Below are positions 28,540-38,839 of a DNA stretch of 64,000 nt, one piece after another. Each line of letters opens with the position of its first letter. The stretch's first letter is position 1. Both the position numbers and the translations under genes were made by a program. Source of the DNA: Sungkyunkwania multivorans (GTDB lineage: Bacteria > Bacteroidota > Bacteroidia > Flavobacteriales > Flavobacteriaceae); the NCBI RefSeq assembly GCF_042675645.1, contig NZ_JBHTJH010000004.1, forward strand, positions 496,001 to 560,000, in the 5' to 3' direction. The notes under the pieces were generated by a model, which searched no databases, was not told the origin of the DNA, and saw nothing but the letters and a program-made list of their open reading frames with translations.

Positions 28540-30018
28540 CTAAAGTGTCTTTGTTAATTTTGATTTCCAATCTTCGTAGGCAGCGCGATAAGCACCATCT
28601 ATATTTAATGGATGGTAGGTGTGTTGTATCTTATCATGTTGTGTTGCTTCACTGAAATTCTTAAAGATACCGCTCGCATAAGCGGCCGCCCTTGCTGCTC
28701 CAACAGCCCCTGTTGTTTCTACAATATCGATTCGCGCGTCGGTGAGCGTGGCAATGGTCTCTGAAAATATCTGTGACCTAAAAAGATTGTCATTGCCCGC
28801 TTTGATCCTACTGAGGTCTACACCGTCGGCTTTTAAAATTTCCAATCCATAGACAAATGAAAAAGCGATGCCTTCCAAAGCAGCTCTAAAGAGATGTGTC
28901 TTCTTGTGGATATTGAAATTAAGATTGATGATGCTCGCCTCAGGGTTCTTATTTTTAAGCATGCGTTCGGCTCCATTGCCGAAGGGGAAGATCCGCAGGC
29001 CATCCGAACCAACAGCCACCTCACCGGCCCGGGCATTCATTTCTTCGTAGGACATACCGCTAGTTAGATTATTTCGTATCCAACTATATTGAATGCCAGT
29101 GCCATTGATACACAGCATTTTTCCTATCCTAGGAAGTTTGTCAGTATGATTCACATGAGCGAAACTATTGATACGAACACTTTCGTGGGTGATAACTTGG
29201 TCGGACAACGCATATACCACTCCAGAGGTTCCGCCAGTTGCGGCAATTTCACCTGGTTCTAAAACATTTAGAGCCAAGGCATTGTTTGGCTGGTCACCTG
29301 CCCGATACATCAGAGGAATTCCTTCGGGCAAGCCTGAAGCTTTGGCGGCATCTGCTGTCACTTTTCCTTGAAAAGAAAAGTTTGGCCGCACCTCAGGGAT
29401 CAAAGACCTATCGATTTCTGTTGCATCTAAAAGCCAGAAAGCGGGTTCATCTGCTATAAAATCCCATAAAATAGCTTCGGAAAGACCAGAAGGGGTTGTG
29501 AGGCATTCTTCTGTGAGCTTATATCCAATGTAGTCTCCAGGAAGCATGAACTTATGAATTTGATCGAAGACCTCAGGTTCATTCTCTTGAACCCACTTAA
29601 GTTTCGAGAGCGTGAAATTACCTGGTGAATTTAGTAATCGCTGCATGCATTTGTCGGACCCGACGGATTCAAATATTCGATCCCCGATAGTTACAGCTCG
29701 GCTATCGCACCAGATAATGGACGGACGCAATAATTGCATTGATTTGTCGACCAATACCAGGCCATGCATTTGGTAAGAAATGCCAACTCCTTCAATACGA
29801 TCGGGCTCGACGCCCGTTTTGGCTATAAGTTCCTTGGTCGCTTCACATAAATGTTTCCACCATAGATCAGGGTCTTGCTCACCCCAACCGCTTTGCTCAG
29901 AAATTATAGACATTTCCTTTTTAGGATATTGAGCAATCCCCGCTACACTGCCATTCGAAGACTCGATCAATGCGGCCTTTATCGAAGAGCTGCCAACGTC
30001 ATAACCTATCCAATACAA
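28540..30018 (-). CDS. xylB: Xylulokinase
   Basis: 492 residues of the FGGY kinase family. The N-terminal phosphate loop is YDVGSSSIKAALIESSNGS, the substrate region is GVGISYQMHGLVLVD with IIWCDSR, and the C-terminal ATP-binding part holds TGGTSGVVYA and the family signature near KAGNDNLFRSQIFSE. It phosphorylates D-xylulose to xylulose 5-phosphate for the pentose phosphate pathway. It begins 7 bases after the GH3 stop, so the two are translated from one message. Confidence 0.93.
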   Translation of the reverse strand: MYWIGYDVGSSSIKAALIESSNGSVAGIAQYPKKEMSIISEQSGWGEQDPDLWWKHLCEATKELIAKTGVEPDRIEGVGISYQMHGLVLVDKSMQLLRPSIIWCDSRAVTIGDRIFESVGSDKCMQRLLNSPGNFTLSKLKWVQENEPEVFDQIHKFMLPGDYIGYKLTEECLTTPSGLSEAILWDFIADEPAFWLLDATEIDRSLIPEVRPNFSFQGKVTADAAKASGLPEGIPLMYRAGDQPNNALALNVLEPGEIAATGGTSGVVYALSDQVITHESVRINSFAHVNHTDKLPRIGKMLCINGTGIQYSWIRNNLTSGMSYEEMNARAGEVAVGSDGLRIFPFGNGAERMLKNKNPEASIINLNFNIHKKTHLFRAALEGIAFSFVYGLEILKADGVDLSRIKAGNDNLFRSQIFSETIATLTDARIDIVETTGAVGAARAAAYASGIFKNFSEATQHDKIQHTYHPLNIDGAYRAAYEDWKSKLTKTL

Positions 30019-30025
30019 AACGTTC

Positions 30026-32278
30026 TTATTTTAGGGTGAATGTTGCTTCGGCAAAAGCAGCTGCTCCCAGAGCCAAACTTCTAGGCATAGGGCTTGCGCC
30101 ACCGATATAAAGTTTGAATTGACCTGGTTCTAGAACCTTTTTTCCATGATAATCTACCAATTTCAGATCATCAGCTGTCAATCTAAATTGTACCTCTTTG
30201 ATAGCCCCTGGATCAATTTCAACACGCATCACATGCTTAAGGTCAAAATTAGGAACACGAACCGAGGCTTGTACATCAGAAAGATACAACTGTACCACTT
30301 CTTCTCCTGTAAGTTCTCCTGTATTTTTGACAGGAACGGTGATAGTAAGCTGGTCGCCTTCAGCGATGCTTTCTGCCGAAAGTCGGATGTCACCATATTC
30401 AAATTTGGAATAGCTCAATCCAAATCCGAAAGGGTAGAGGGGTTCTTTTACCATGTATTTATACGTCCTACCTTCCATCGAATAATCTTCATAGGGAGGC
30501 AACTGATCGAGGGATCTGGGAAATGTGATAGGCAATCGTCCTGAAGGATTTCCCTTTCCAAATATCAGTTCGGCTGCCGCATTGCCACCCTCCTCACCGG
30601 GATACCAAATAAGCATCACAGCATCGGAGAGTTCGTGGACTTCCGCCAAATTCATCGGGCTGCCACCTGTAACCAGTGTAATTATTGGTCTTTCTTTGGC
30701 CTCTTCACGAAGTTTTTTAAGATAATCGATCTGATTCTGAGGGATGTTATAGTCCAAACGGTCGCCTTTGGTAGACGAGGCTAGGGATTCGCCTTCCTCT
30801 CCTTCCAAAAGTCCAGAGATGCCCAATACGACAATTGTGGCATCGCTATCCGCCGCATGTCCAGAAGACCAATCTAGAGGATTGATCGGTTTTCGATCGA
30901 AGAGCGCTCCCATGGCATAGTATAACTGACTGCCTGGTGCCAAGGTTCCGGCAATACCTTCTAATACGGTACTCATATTGGGGTTCACACCATAGTAATT
31001 TCCTAATAGGATATCGGTATTTGCAGCATGCGGACCTGTCACAAAGTATTTCGCGAGGTCATTCCGCAATGGCAAAACACCATTGTTCTTAAGAAGTACC
31101 ATACTCTTCTGCGCCACTTCTTTGGCCAACGCGCGATGTTCATCACTATCCACTACATCCATAGAGATATCATCGTAAGGATTACTACCATCTGGATCGA
31201 ATAGCCCCAATTTAAAACGGGTTTTAAGCAACACGGCTAACTTTTCGTCCATTTCTTCTTCAGTGACCAATCCTAATTTTACGGCTTCTGGCAATGCGGG
31301 ATAGGTACTCCCGCAGTTGAGGTTTACACCACTTTTCAACGCCAAGGCGGCAGCTTCGGCTTGGGTGGCGACCACTTTATGTCCTTCCTCTGCATAAAAG
31401 TCTACCAATGCCCAACAATCACTAAGGAGATGTCCCTTAAAATTCCAAGTATTGAGCAGTACATCATCGATCAAATATTTATTTGCGCAGCATGGTTCTC
31501 CGTTGGTTGCATTGTAGGCGCACATTACCGCTTCGACCTTCGCTTCCGTGACCAATGCTTCAAATGCAGGAAGGTAAGTTTCCCAAAGGTCCTTCATATT
31601 TACTTTGGCATCAAATTCATGACGAAGTGCTTCAGGGCCGTTGTGTACCGCATAGTGTTTAGCGCAGGCAGCGGTTTTCAGGTATTTGGAATCATCTCCT
31701 TGTAAGCCACGGACGAAAGCTTTTCCCAAGATGGAGGTCAAGTAAGGGTCTTCCCCATAGGTTTCTTGACCGCGACCCCAACGAGGGTCTCTAAATATAT
31801 TGATGTTAGGCGTCCAAAATGTTAGGCCACCGTAGCGTAAGTGATATCCTTTGGCTTTTGCTGCATTGTACATGGCTCTTGCTTCATCAGAGATAGCATT
31901 CGACATACGATATGCCAAGTGCTCGTCGAAAGTAGCTCCCAAGGCGATTGCTTGCGGAAAGACCGTAGCGGCGCCCGACCGGCCAACACCATGTAAGGCC
32001 TCGTTCCACCAATTATAGGCAGGAATGCCCAATCGCGGTATAGCGGGCGTATCATAGGTCATTTGCGCGGCCTTTTCTTCAAGTGTCATGCGCGCTATAA
32101 GATCATTGATTCGTTCATCCATTCCCAAGGATGTATCATAGAAAGGGAAATCGTATTCGGTCTTTTGTGTGGCGATTTTCTCGGAAGTATCCGTCTTTTG
32201 GTCAGCTGCTCTTTTGCAACTGGAGAAAATAGATAAGAAGAAGAATAATGCTAAGGTCCAGGAAATTGATTTTTTCAT
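30026..32278 (-). CDS. GH3 family beta-xylosidase/beta-glucosidase lipoprotein
   Basis: 750 residues. Lipoprotein signal with FSSCK. The GH3 barrel has YNWWNEALHGVGRSG, NINIFRDPRWGRGQETYGED, KHYAVHNGPE, and the nucleophile Asp287 in LLSDCWAL. The second domain includes GEEGGNAAAELIFGKGNPSGRLPITFP, and a fibronectin III-like domain ends the protein. WWNEALHGV is typical of the xylosidase-type GH3 branch. As the first gene of the xylB-xylA-symporter operon, release of xylose in the periplasm is the obvious role. Confidence 0.92.
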   Translation of the reverse strand: MKKSISWTLALFFFLSIFSSCKRAADQKTDTSEKIATQKTEYDFPFYDTSLGMDERINDLIARMTLEEKAAQMTYDTPAIPRLGIPAYNWWNEALHGVGRSGAATVFPQAIALGATFDEHLAYRMSNAISDEARAMYNAAKAKGYHLRYGGLTFWTPNINIFRDPRWGRGQETYGEDPYLTSILGKAFVRGLQGDDSKYLKTAACAKHYAVHNGPEALRHEFDAKVNMKDLWETYLPAFEALVTEAKVEAVMCAYNATNGEPCCANKYLIDDVLLNTWNFKGHLLSDCWALVDFYAEEGHKVVATQAEAAALALKSGVNLNCGSTYPALPEAVKLGLVTEEEMDEKLAVLLKTRFKLGLFDPDGSNPYDDISMDVVDSDEHRALAKEVAQKSMVLLKNNGVLPLRNDLAKYFVTGPHAANTDILLGNYYGVNPNMSTVLEGIAGTLAPGSQLYYAMGALFDRKPINPLDWSSGHAADSDATIVVLGISGLLEGEEGESLASSTKGDRLDYNIPQNQIDYLKKLREEAKERPIITLVTGGSPMNLAEVHELSDAVMLIWYPGEEGGNAAAELIFGKGNPSGRLPITFPRSLDQLPPYEDYSMEGRTYKYMVKEPLYPFGFGLSYSKFEYGDIRLSAESIAEGDQLTITVPVKNTGELTGEEVVQLYLSDVQASVRVPNFDLKHVMRVEIDPGAIKEVQFRLTADDLKLVDYHGKKVLEPGQFKLYIGGASPMPRSLALGAAAFAEATFTLK

Positions 32279-32944
32279 GCTTGGTCGTTGTAAACAATGT
32301 ATTTGGCCGTTCGATAGCCGTTGATTTTTAAAGATATCATTTAAATTTAAGTTTACTCAAGGCGTAGAGACTGTAAATATCAAAAATGAATGATATGTGA
32401 TATTTAATGAATGATTTGAGATATCCAGTTAATAAAGCTTCGATGCTGCAAACTTTTCTTTCGCTACCTAGGGATGACCAGTATTTTCTACGAAATAGGT
32501 ATTCTTGGAGCGACTTCTAATCATACGAGCCTTGGCGATACATGCGATCTTTGAACTTAATACTGTCAACCATTTCGAGAAGTTTCATGCTGATCCCGAA
32601 TGGGCTTACTTTATAGGTTGATAAATTATAAGAGTCGCGGATGGAGAATATTTTAGATTCTGAGTTAGGCTATCTTCTGACAGTTGAATTTTTGGATATA
32701 TAAGAAGCTCTAACCAAATGTATGAAACGATAGCTTTGGCTTCATGTGGTGTGTTAAGAGGCCTCATGGCTTTTCAACTTATACCTATACTCAAATTAAG
32801 AAATGTATTACAAATACCTATTTTTATTAATATAAATGATGCATTTTAACTAATTTTATTGGATTCTTACAAGTATTTGGTATTTTTTTTATAAATTCTT
32901 CTACATTTTAGAAGATTAGAACATAAGATTTAGCCCCAAATCGA
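32279..32944. other. 666-base intergenic region with a decayed gene and promoter candidates
   Basis: This divergent gap lies between the GH3 gene and the 1940-residue gene. It is AT-rich and holds the frameshifted remnant listed separately at 32517-32767. Near the right end, TTTG at 32876 and TACATTTT at 32902 could be a promoter for the large gene, although the 22-base spacing is longer than usual. No RNA gene was recognised. Confidence 0.4.
32517..32767 (-). pseudogene. Small gene broken by a frameshift, function unknown
   Basis: An ATG at 32767 opens a 53-codon frame (MRPLNTPHEAKAIVSYIWLE at its start), stopping at 32606. From about 32655 a different minus-strand frame, open to a stop at 32517, carries protein-like sequence (IFSIRDSYNLSTYK, MKLLEMVDSIKFKDRMYRQG). 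Joining the two near an A-rich stretch (CTAAAATATTC) gives about 83 residues of plausible protein, consistent with a decayed gene or a sequencing frameshift. The second part also contains its own ATG at 32588 (23 residues). I do not recognise the family. Confidence 0.4.
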
Positions 32945-35900
32945 ATGAAAAAAAACTACCTACTAGGTAAACTAGCAGTTGCCCTACTGTTAATTACCGC
33001 AGCAAGTACCGGCCTCAGTGCGCAGGTTACTATTCTTAACCAAGGTTTCGATAGTTCCCCTGCAGACACGTGGGGTTATACGACGAATCCAGGTTCAGGA
33101 ACCATATTTTTAAATGCAGGTTTCTATAACGAACCTTCTACTCCCAACGCTTTGGTTCTTAGAGGAGGTCCTGGAGACCAGACCAATCCCAATATTGTAT
33201 TTAATAACGTCGATATCTCGGCTTACAGCAATGTAACCATCAGTGTTGATTTTGCGCAGTATCGCGTAGAATCCACAGATGATTTCGATATGTTGGTTTC
33301 CTATGACAACGGCGCAACATTTCCGACGGTCATCACTTTGACCGATGGAACCTTTGGAGGAACTACCAGATCTTTTGATTTTGGCGCAAGTGGAGGTTAT
33401 GTTGGCGCCAATCCCTACACCTTCAACGTACCAGCCGTAGCAACACAGGTAATGGTGATGTTTCGCTTTACCGAAACAGCCACATTTAGCAATACTGCAG
33501 ATTATTTTTTCATGGATGATGTTAGATTAGAAGGCCTTCTACCTGCTTCAGAAATAGATATCATTGGTAACGGAGTAGATATAGCAGATGGAGATACGAC
33601 GCCATCGGTAGCAGATGATACCGATTTTGGGCTATCGTCGATCGGCATTCCTGTGGTTCATACCTTTACTATAGAAAACGATCCGTCTGCCGGTAGTACG
33701 TTAAATTTAACTGGATCGCCTTTAGTTGATATATCTGGTAGCTCCGACTTCTCTATCACAGCACAGCCGGCAACAAATGCCTTAGGTGTGGCTGCGACAA
33801 CGACATTTCAAGTCGCATTTAACCCAACTACAGCAGGAGTTAAAACTGCGATCATCTCTATTGACAATGATGACGCTAATGAAAATCCTTATAATTTTAC
33901 CATTCAGGGAGCCGGGTTAGCTGCGTCTGCGGAGATGGATGTTTTTGGAAGTGGTCTAGAAATCGTGGATGACGATACTACACCATCCGTTACAGATGAT
34001 ACCGATTTTGGTTCTACGACACTTGCACTGCCTTTGACCAGGACCTATACCATTAGCAATTTTGGCACGACCAATCTCAACCTTTTCGGAGCCTCACCTG
34101 TAACAATTTCCGGAAGTACCGATTTTACGGTGGTGGCACAACCTGCTAGTCCAATTTTGCCGGGTACTTCTGTGACTTTCCAAGTTTTATTTACTCCATC
34201 AGTTGCAGGAACAGCAAATGCTACAGTAAATATTGCAAATAATGATAGTGATGAAAACCCATATAATTATGATATTCAGGCCAACGTTTTGAGTACAGTT
34301 TCTCTCTATTGTGAGGACTTTACCACTCCTAGCGGATGGACGGTGGCCTCATCCACCAATGGGACGTGGCTGGAAGGCTCAGAGGCAACGATGTCTGCCG
34401 GAGCAACCGGCAATTATGCCTATTCTCAGCGGTTTTCTGGGCAATATCAAAATAATGCCTTTATCGAATATGAATCTCCTTCGTATGACCTTACCGGTTA
34501 TGAACATTTAGTACTTCAACTGGATTATAATACAGATACCCAAGTAAATCGAGATTTCTTGAATATCTATTTCTCCAATAATGGAGGAGCTAATTGGTAT
34601 CGATTAGGCCATGTAGACGTTGGCGAGGGAGTCAATTGGTATAACACCAAAACTGGTGGCACCTATGGCTGGACAGGTAATTCTGGTAGCTGGATAACTG
34701 CAGAGATCGACCTAGAGTCTATGGGATTTGATAATCAATCGGATATCCGATTTAGAGTGCGATTCGACTCCGATGGTTCTACAAGAGACGTAGGAGTTGC
34801 ATTTGACAACTTCTGTATTATCGGAGACCCTATTGTACCAAAGACCTATCTTACTTGTGGACCTGGTGGTATTGGAAATGACCTGGAACTATGGTTAAGG
34901 GCTGACTCCATGCTTGGCACGGTTGCTGATGGAACCATAATTGATACTTGGGAGGACCAGGCGTTTGGTACCAAATGGACGAACGCAACCTCTTCTGGAG
35001 CAGAAAGACCTACTTTCTATGATAATGCTGCCAATAACGTAAACTTCAACCCTGTGGTTAGTTTTGATGGCACCAATGCGATGTATGGTAAAAAAGGATT
35101 CTTCAATCACGAGATCTATGTGGTGATCAACCCACGAACGACCATATCTAGTTCATTGCCAACACAAGATGTTTTCTTAGGTGATGATTATTTAGAAATT
35201 CCGCTTTCAGAAGATGTTACAGGCATCTCAATCGGAAATACATCAGCGCGATTTGTCAATGATGTCGTTGCTTACAATCAGGCATCAAATACCAAGTATG
35301 GTAAAGGGGTGGTTAGTACTACTTTGAGTTATGACCGTCCAGTGATATTTAGTACAAGTATCAACAGTGCTGGGAATGGGATGGACCTATTCTTAGATGG
35401 TATCAATTTAGATGTGTTGTCTGTCACTCAAGAAGTGAATCTAGCAACCTATAAGGATATTTTAGACACAAGATGGTGGTTGGGAAAAAGTGAATTCTTC
35501 GGACCTAGTTTTGATGGTGATATGTTAGAGATCGTTGTGTTCTCTTCGACGAAGTCGGCCATCGAAAAAACGCAGATAGAATCTTATCTGGCAATGAAAT
35601 ACGGTATCACTATGGGATTCTTTCCCGATCCTATCGCAGGAGTTCCTCATATTCCAAAATCCCTGTTCGATTCGAGCACCACCCCAATATGGGATACGGC
35701 TGTCAATGTTGGTTATACCTACAATGTTGCGGCTGTGGGTCGTGATGATTGTGCAGGACTTTATCAGAAACAAGCGAGAAGTGTGGATCCTGGTACAGTA
35801 TTAACACTGGGACTAGGAGACATCTATAATACAAATTCTACCAACCCGAATACCTTTGCAGACGATTTCGATTTCTTGGTATGGGGAACCAATGGTAGGG

Positions 35901-38767
35901 ATATGGCAAATAGCGGGACACCTATATCGGTGGACCTAGGTCCTGCAACGGTTACCACGCTAACAGAGGTACCCAATAGGATATGGAAAATAACCGAGCG
36001 TGCAACAGGAGATATTGGAACTGTAAAGGTGTCTGTGGCCACTGCCGATCTTGCTGGCCTACCAGCCTTGTCGGGTAATGACGCTTATGTGATGATCTTA
36101 GCCGACGACGATAGCTTTACCACAGCTGTGGAAACGATCTTTTTGACCGCGAATGGTGCTGATCAAGAAGCGTATTACGATTTTGACGGAACCAAATTCT
36201 TTACGTTTGGTGTCGCCCATGAGACACTCGCCGACCGTCATGTCGAATTTGATGGAACAGACGATTTCTCTATGATAGGGGATAGGGTGGATATAACGGG
36301 CCCATTCTCTATTTCCGCTTGGATCTATAACGATGGGTCTAACGATGCCAACGGCGATAAGACCATCATTGCTAAAAGAGGTAGTGGTAGTGACGGATAT
36401 CATTTTTTGGTTGATGATAGCAATCGAGTGGTCATGCGATTCGATAGTGGCGGCAGTGATATGATCATTTCGAACACCAACTTGCCAGACAATCAATGGC
36501 ATCATGTGGCTTTTACTTTCGATGGCGCCAGAGGTAATCTCTATATCGATGGCGTGATAGACGAAAGTCAAAATATGTCAGCGCCAACGGCAAATAGCCA
36601 CTATCTTTCAATTGGGGCACGGTATATCGATAAGACTACCGAGGCCGATTATTTCAAAGGATATATCGAAGAGATCCGCATGTGGAATATCGCCCTATCA
36701 GTAGACCATATTCGCTATGTGATGAATCAAGAGATCGAAAATGATGGTAGCGGCAATGTAGATGGAGAAATATTACCACTAGGTATCAGCAAAAATGACA
36801 TCAATAGCGTTCAATGGGCAGATCTTTTGGCCTACTATAGCATGAATGCCTTTATAGGAACGAGTGTCAATGATGTTTCAGGAAATGCAAATAGAGCGAG
36901 TTTGGCAGACCCAGATAAATTTGAGCTGCAAGATCAAACCGCTCCCTTGCCATATGTTTCCACCGCGGACGGTCCTTGGGAGGTCAATGGTACTTGGGCC
37001 AATGGTTCCGATCTGTATGTACCGAACGACAATCTAACGATCAATGGAATACCGACTGATATCGACTGGAATATCGTTCAGGTAGGGGATAATGTGGTGG
37101 CAAATGATGATAAGACCGTTTTGGGCCTTTTCTCTACTGCCAACGAGTTATCCGTGGTGAACGATTCCGAACTTATGGTTACACATTATTTAGACCTTGA
37201 TGGCGTCATCGATCTCGAAGGTGAATCCCAGTTGGTACAAGATGATGGCTCTGACCTCGAAGTGGCCAGTGCCGGCTATATTGAGCGGGACCAGCAAGGT
37301 ACTGCAGATAGTTATACCTATAACTATTGGTCGTCTCCTGTTGGAAATATCAATACGACCGCGAACAATCAAAACATACAGCTATCCGCCACCCTGATGG
37401 ATGGCACCGTTGCCGCTAGTCCTGTTGGAATTAATTTCCAACCTGCGTACGACGCCGCGGACGGCGGACCGACTTCACCTATTACCATAAGTTCGTATTG
37501 GATATTCAGGTTTGTAAATAGCCTCGCTGATGATTACGATGCCTGGTTGCCCACAGGCTCTGTTGGTGATATACTTGCCGGAGAAGGTTATACCATGAAA
37601 GGAGCAGGCACTGGAGGTGTATTTACCGATCAGAATTATGTCTATATGGGAAAACCAAACAATGGAGATATATCGTTGACCCTATCGGCAGGAAATGAGT
37701 ATCTCGTGGGTAATCCATATCCTTCTGCCATAGATGCCGACGAATTCATAGCAGACAATACCTCTACCACAGGGTCGCTCTATTTTTGGCAACATTGGGG
37801 AGGCGGTACCCACGTCCTTAGTGGCTATCAAGGAGGTTACGCGATATATAATCTATCTGGTGGCGTCTCGGCCGTCTCACATCCAAGTGTTGATCAAACA
37901 GGTTCTGGAACAAAGACCCCGGAACGTTATATTCCGGTCGCACAAGGTTTCTTTGTGGAAGGAAGTATCGATGGAACCGTCAATTTTGAGAATGACCAGC
38001 GAATTTTCGTAACTGAGGCCTCGGGGAATTCTATCTATATAAGAGGAGCGGTGTCATCTCAACGAGAGGAGATCATCGAAGAAGATACACGGACAAAAGT
38101 ACGCCTTAAGATCACAACGCCCGGAGAAATTACCCGAGAGCTATTGCTCACGATAGATGAGAACACTACGGATGGCATCGATTGGGCCTATGACGCCAAA
38201 TTGATTGAATCGCAGGAGGATGATGCCTTCTGGTTGATCGATGATATAAAACATGTAATTCAAGCGATCCCAGAAAGTCAAAAAGACAAGAAGCTACCCC
38301 TTGGAGTAAGCATAGCGAGTGCTGGAGAGGTTTCGTTTGAACTTTTCGAAGTGGAAAATGATGTGGCTGATATGGATTTGTATCTTTTGGATAAGGAAAC
38401 GAGTGAAGTTTATGACCTAAGAGCTGCGAGTGTTACTGTTGATTTGAATGCAATTGGTGATCACAATGAGCGTTTCGAGTTATTGTTCAATGATCCTTTT
38501 AAAAAGGACATCGGCGACCCTCGTTTACAGGATGTTGTGAATGTGAGTTATCTTAATGACAAAAAAATTATCAGGATTGAAAATCAAATGAATATCAACT
38601 TAAGGTCTGTCAGCTTGTTCAATATGATGGGTCAAATGACGAATGTGTGGAATCTGAATACCGAAAGTATACAGGAGATCCAAGCTAACCATCTCATCAA
38701 TGGTGCATATATTTTGAAGATCGAAACTGACGACGAGGAAGTGACGAAAAAATTCATGGTCAATTAA
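32945..38767 (+). CDS. 1940-residue secreted multidomain protein with type IX sorting signal
   Basis: The signal peptide ends at LSAQ (about residue 27). After a jelly-roll-like region come two tandem ASH/choice-of-anchor-D repeats (about 203-325 and 330-445), each beginning with E(I/M)D..G.G..I.D.D and ending in DENPYN. A second jelly-roll-like segment (LYCEDFTTPSGW) is at 454-635. A long region from about 636 (LELWLRADSMLGTVADGT) to 1095 resembles the uncharacterised domain often placed in type IX substrates. A LamG/concanavalin domain is at about 1100-1265 (GPFSISAWIYNDGSND, NQWHHVAFTFDG). The C-terminus is a sorting domain (SVSLFNMMGQM ... GAYILKIET). No catalytic centre is visible; adhesion or glycan binding is inferred. 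Confidence 0.85.
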   Translation: MKKNYLLGKLAVALLLITAASTGLSAQVTILNQGFDSSPADTWGYTTNPGSGTIFLNAGFYNEPSTPNALVLRGGPGDQTNPNIVFNNVDISAYSNVTISVDFAQYRVESTDDFDMLVSYDNGATFPTVITLTDGTFGGTTRSFDFGASGGYVGANPYTFNVPAVATQVMVMFRFTETATFSNTADYFFMDDVRLEGLLPASEIDIIGNGVDIADGDTTPSVADDTDFGLSSIGIPVVHTFTIENDPSAGSTLNLTGSPLVDISGSSDFSITAQPATNALGVAATTTFQVAFNPTTAGVKTAIISIDNDDANENPYNFTIQGAGLAASAEMDVFGSGLEIVDDDTTPSVTDDTDFGSTTLALPLTRTYTISNFGTTNLNLFGASPVTISGSTDFTVVAQPASPILPGTSVTFQVLFTPSVAGTANATVNIANNDSDENPYNYDIQANVLSTVSLYCEDFTTPSGWTVASSTNGTWLEGSEATMSAGATGNYAYSQRFSGQYQNNAFIEYESPSYDLTGYEHLVLQLDYNTDTQVNRDFLNIYFSNNGGANWYRLGHVDVGEGVNWYNTKTGGTYGWTGNSGSWITAEIDLESMGFDNQSDIRFRVRFDSDGSTRDVGVAFDNFCIIGDPIVPKTYLTCGPGGIGNDLELWLRADSMLGTVADGTIIDTWEDQAFGTKWTNATSSGAERPTFYDNAANNVNFNPVVSFDGTNAMYGKKGFFNHEIYVVINPRTTISSSLPTQDVFLGDDYLEIPLSEDVTGISIGNTSARFVNDVVAYNQASNTKYGKGVVSTTLSYDRPVIFSTSINSAGNGMDLFLDGINLDVLSVTQEVNLATYKDILDTRWWLGKSEFFGPSFDGDMLEIVVFSSTKSAIEKTQIESYLAMKYGITMGFFPDPIAGVPHIPKSLFDSSTTPIWDTAVNVGYTYNVAAVGRDDCAGLYQKQARSVDPGTVLTLGLGDIYNTNSTNPNTFADDFDFLVWGTNGRDMANSGTPISVDLGPATVTTLTEVPNRIWKITERATGDIGTVKVSVATADLAGLPALSGNDAYVMILADDDSFTTAVETIFLTANGADQEAYYDFDGTKFFTFGVAHETLADRHVEFDGTDDFSMIGDRVDITGPFSISAWIYNDGSNDANGDKTIIAKRGSGSDGYHFLVDDSNRVVMRFDSGGSDMIISNTNLPDNQWHHVAFTFDGARGNLYIDGVIDESQNMSAPTANSHYLSIGARYIDKTTEADYFKGYIEEIRMWNIALSVDHIRYVMNQEIENDGSGNVDGEILPLGISKNDINSVQWADLLAYYSMNAFIGTSVNDVSGNANRASLADPDKFELQDQTAPLPYVSTADGPWEVNGTWANGSDLYVPNDNLTINGIPTDIDWNIVQVGDNVVANDDKTVLGLFSTANELSVVNDSELMVTHYLDLDGVIDLEGESQLVQDDGSDLEVASAGYIERDQQGTADSYTYNYWSSPVGNINTTANNQNIQLSATLMDGTVAASPVGINFQPAYDAADGGPTSPITISSYWIFRFVNSLADDYDAWLPTGSVGDILAGEGYTMKGAGTGGVFTDQNYVYMGKPNNGDISLTLSAGNEYLVGNPYPSAIDADEFIADNTSTTGSLYFWQHWGGGTHVLSGYQGGYAIYNLSGGVSAVSHPSVDQTGSGTKTPERYIPVAQGFFVEGSIDGTVNFENDQRIFVTEASGNSIYIRGAVSSQREEIIEEDTRTKVRLKITTPGEITRELLLTIDENTTDGIDWAYDAKLIESQEDDAFWLIDDIKHVIQAIPESQKDKKLPLGVSIASAGEVSFELFEVENDVADMDLYLLDKETSEVYDLRAASVTVDLNAIGDHNERFELLFNDPFKKDIGDPRLQDVVNVSYLNDKKIIRIENQMNINLRSVSLFNMMGQMTNVWNLNTESIQEIQANHLINGAYILKIETDDEEVTKKFMVN

Positions 38768-38789
38768 AAATTGCTAGAAACTTAGATTA

Positions 38790-38826
38790 AAAAAGGTATC
38801 GTTGACAAACGGTACCTTTTCTTTTT
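38790..38826. terminator. Bidirectional terminator
   Basis: AAAAGGTATCGTT and AACGGTACCTTTT form a near-perfect stem with a GACA loop and T/A tracts on either side. It separates the large plus-strand gene from the convergent minus-strand membrane-protein gene. Confidence 0.75.
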
Positions 38827-38839
38827 AAGTGTAACCACG

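Noticed and set aside
36098..36571. A 157-codon minus-strand frame
   Set aside because: It is antisense to the LamG part of the 1940-residue gene and shows no protein family features.
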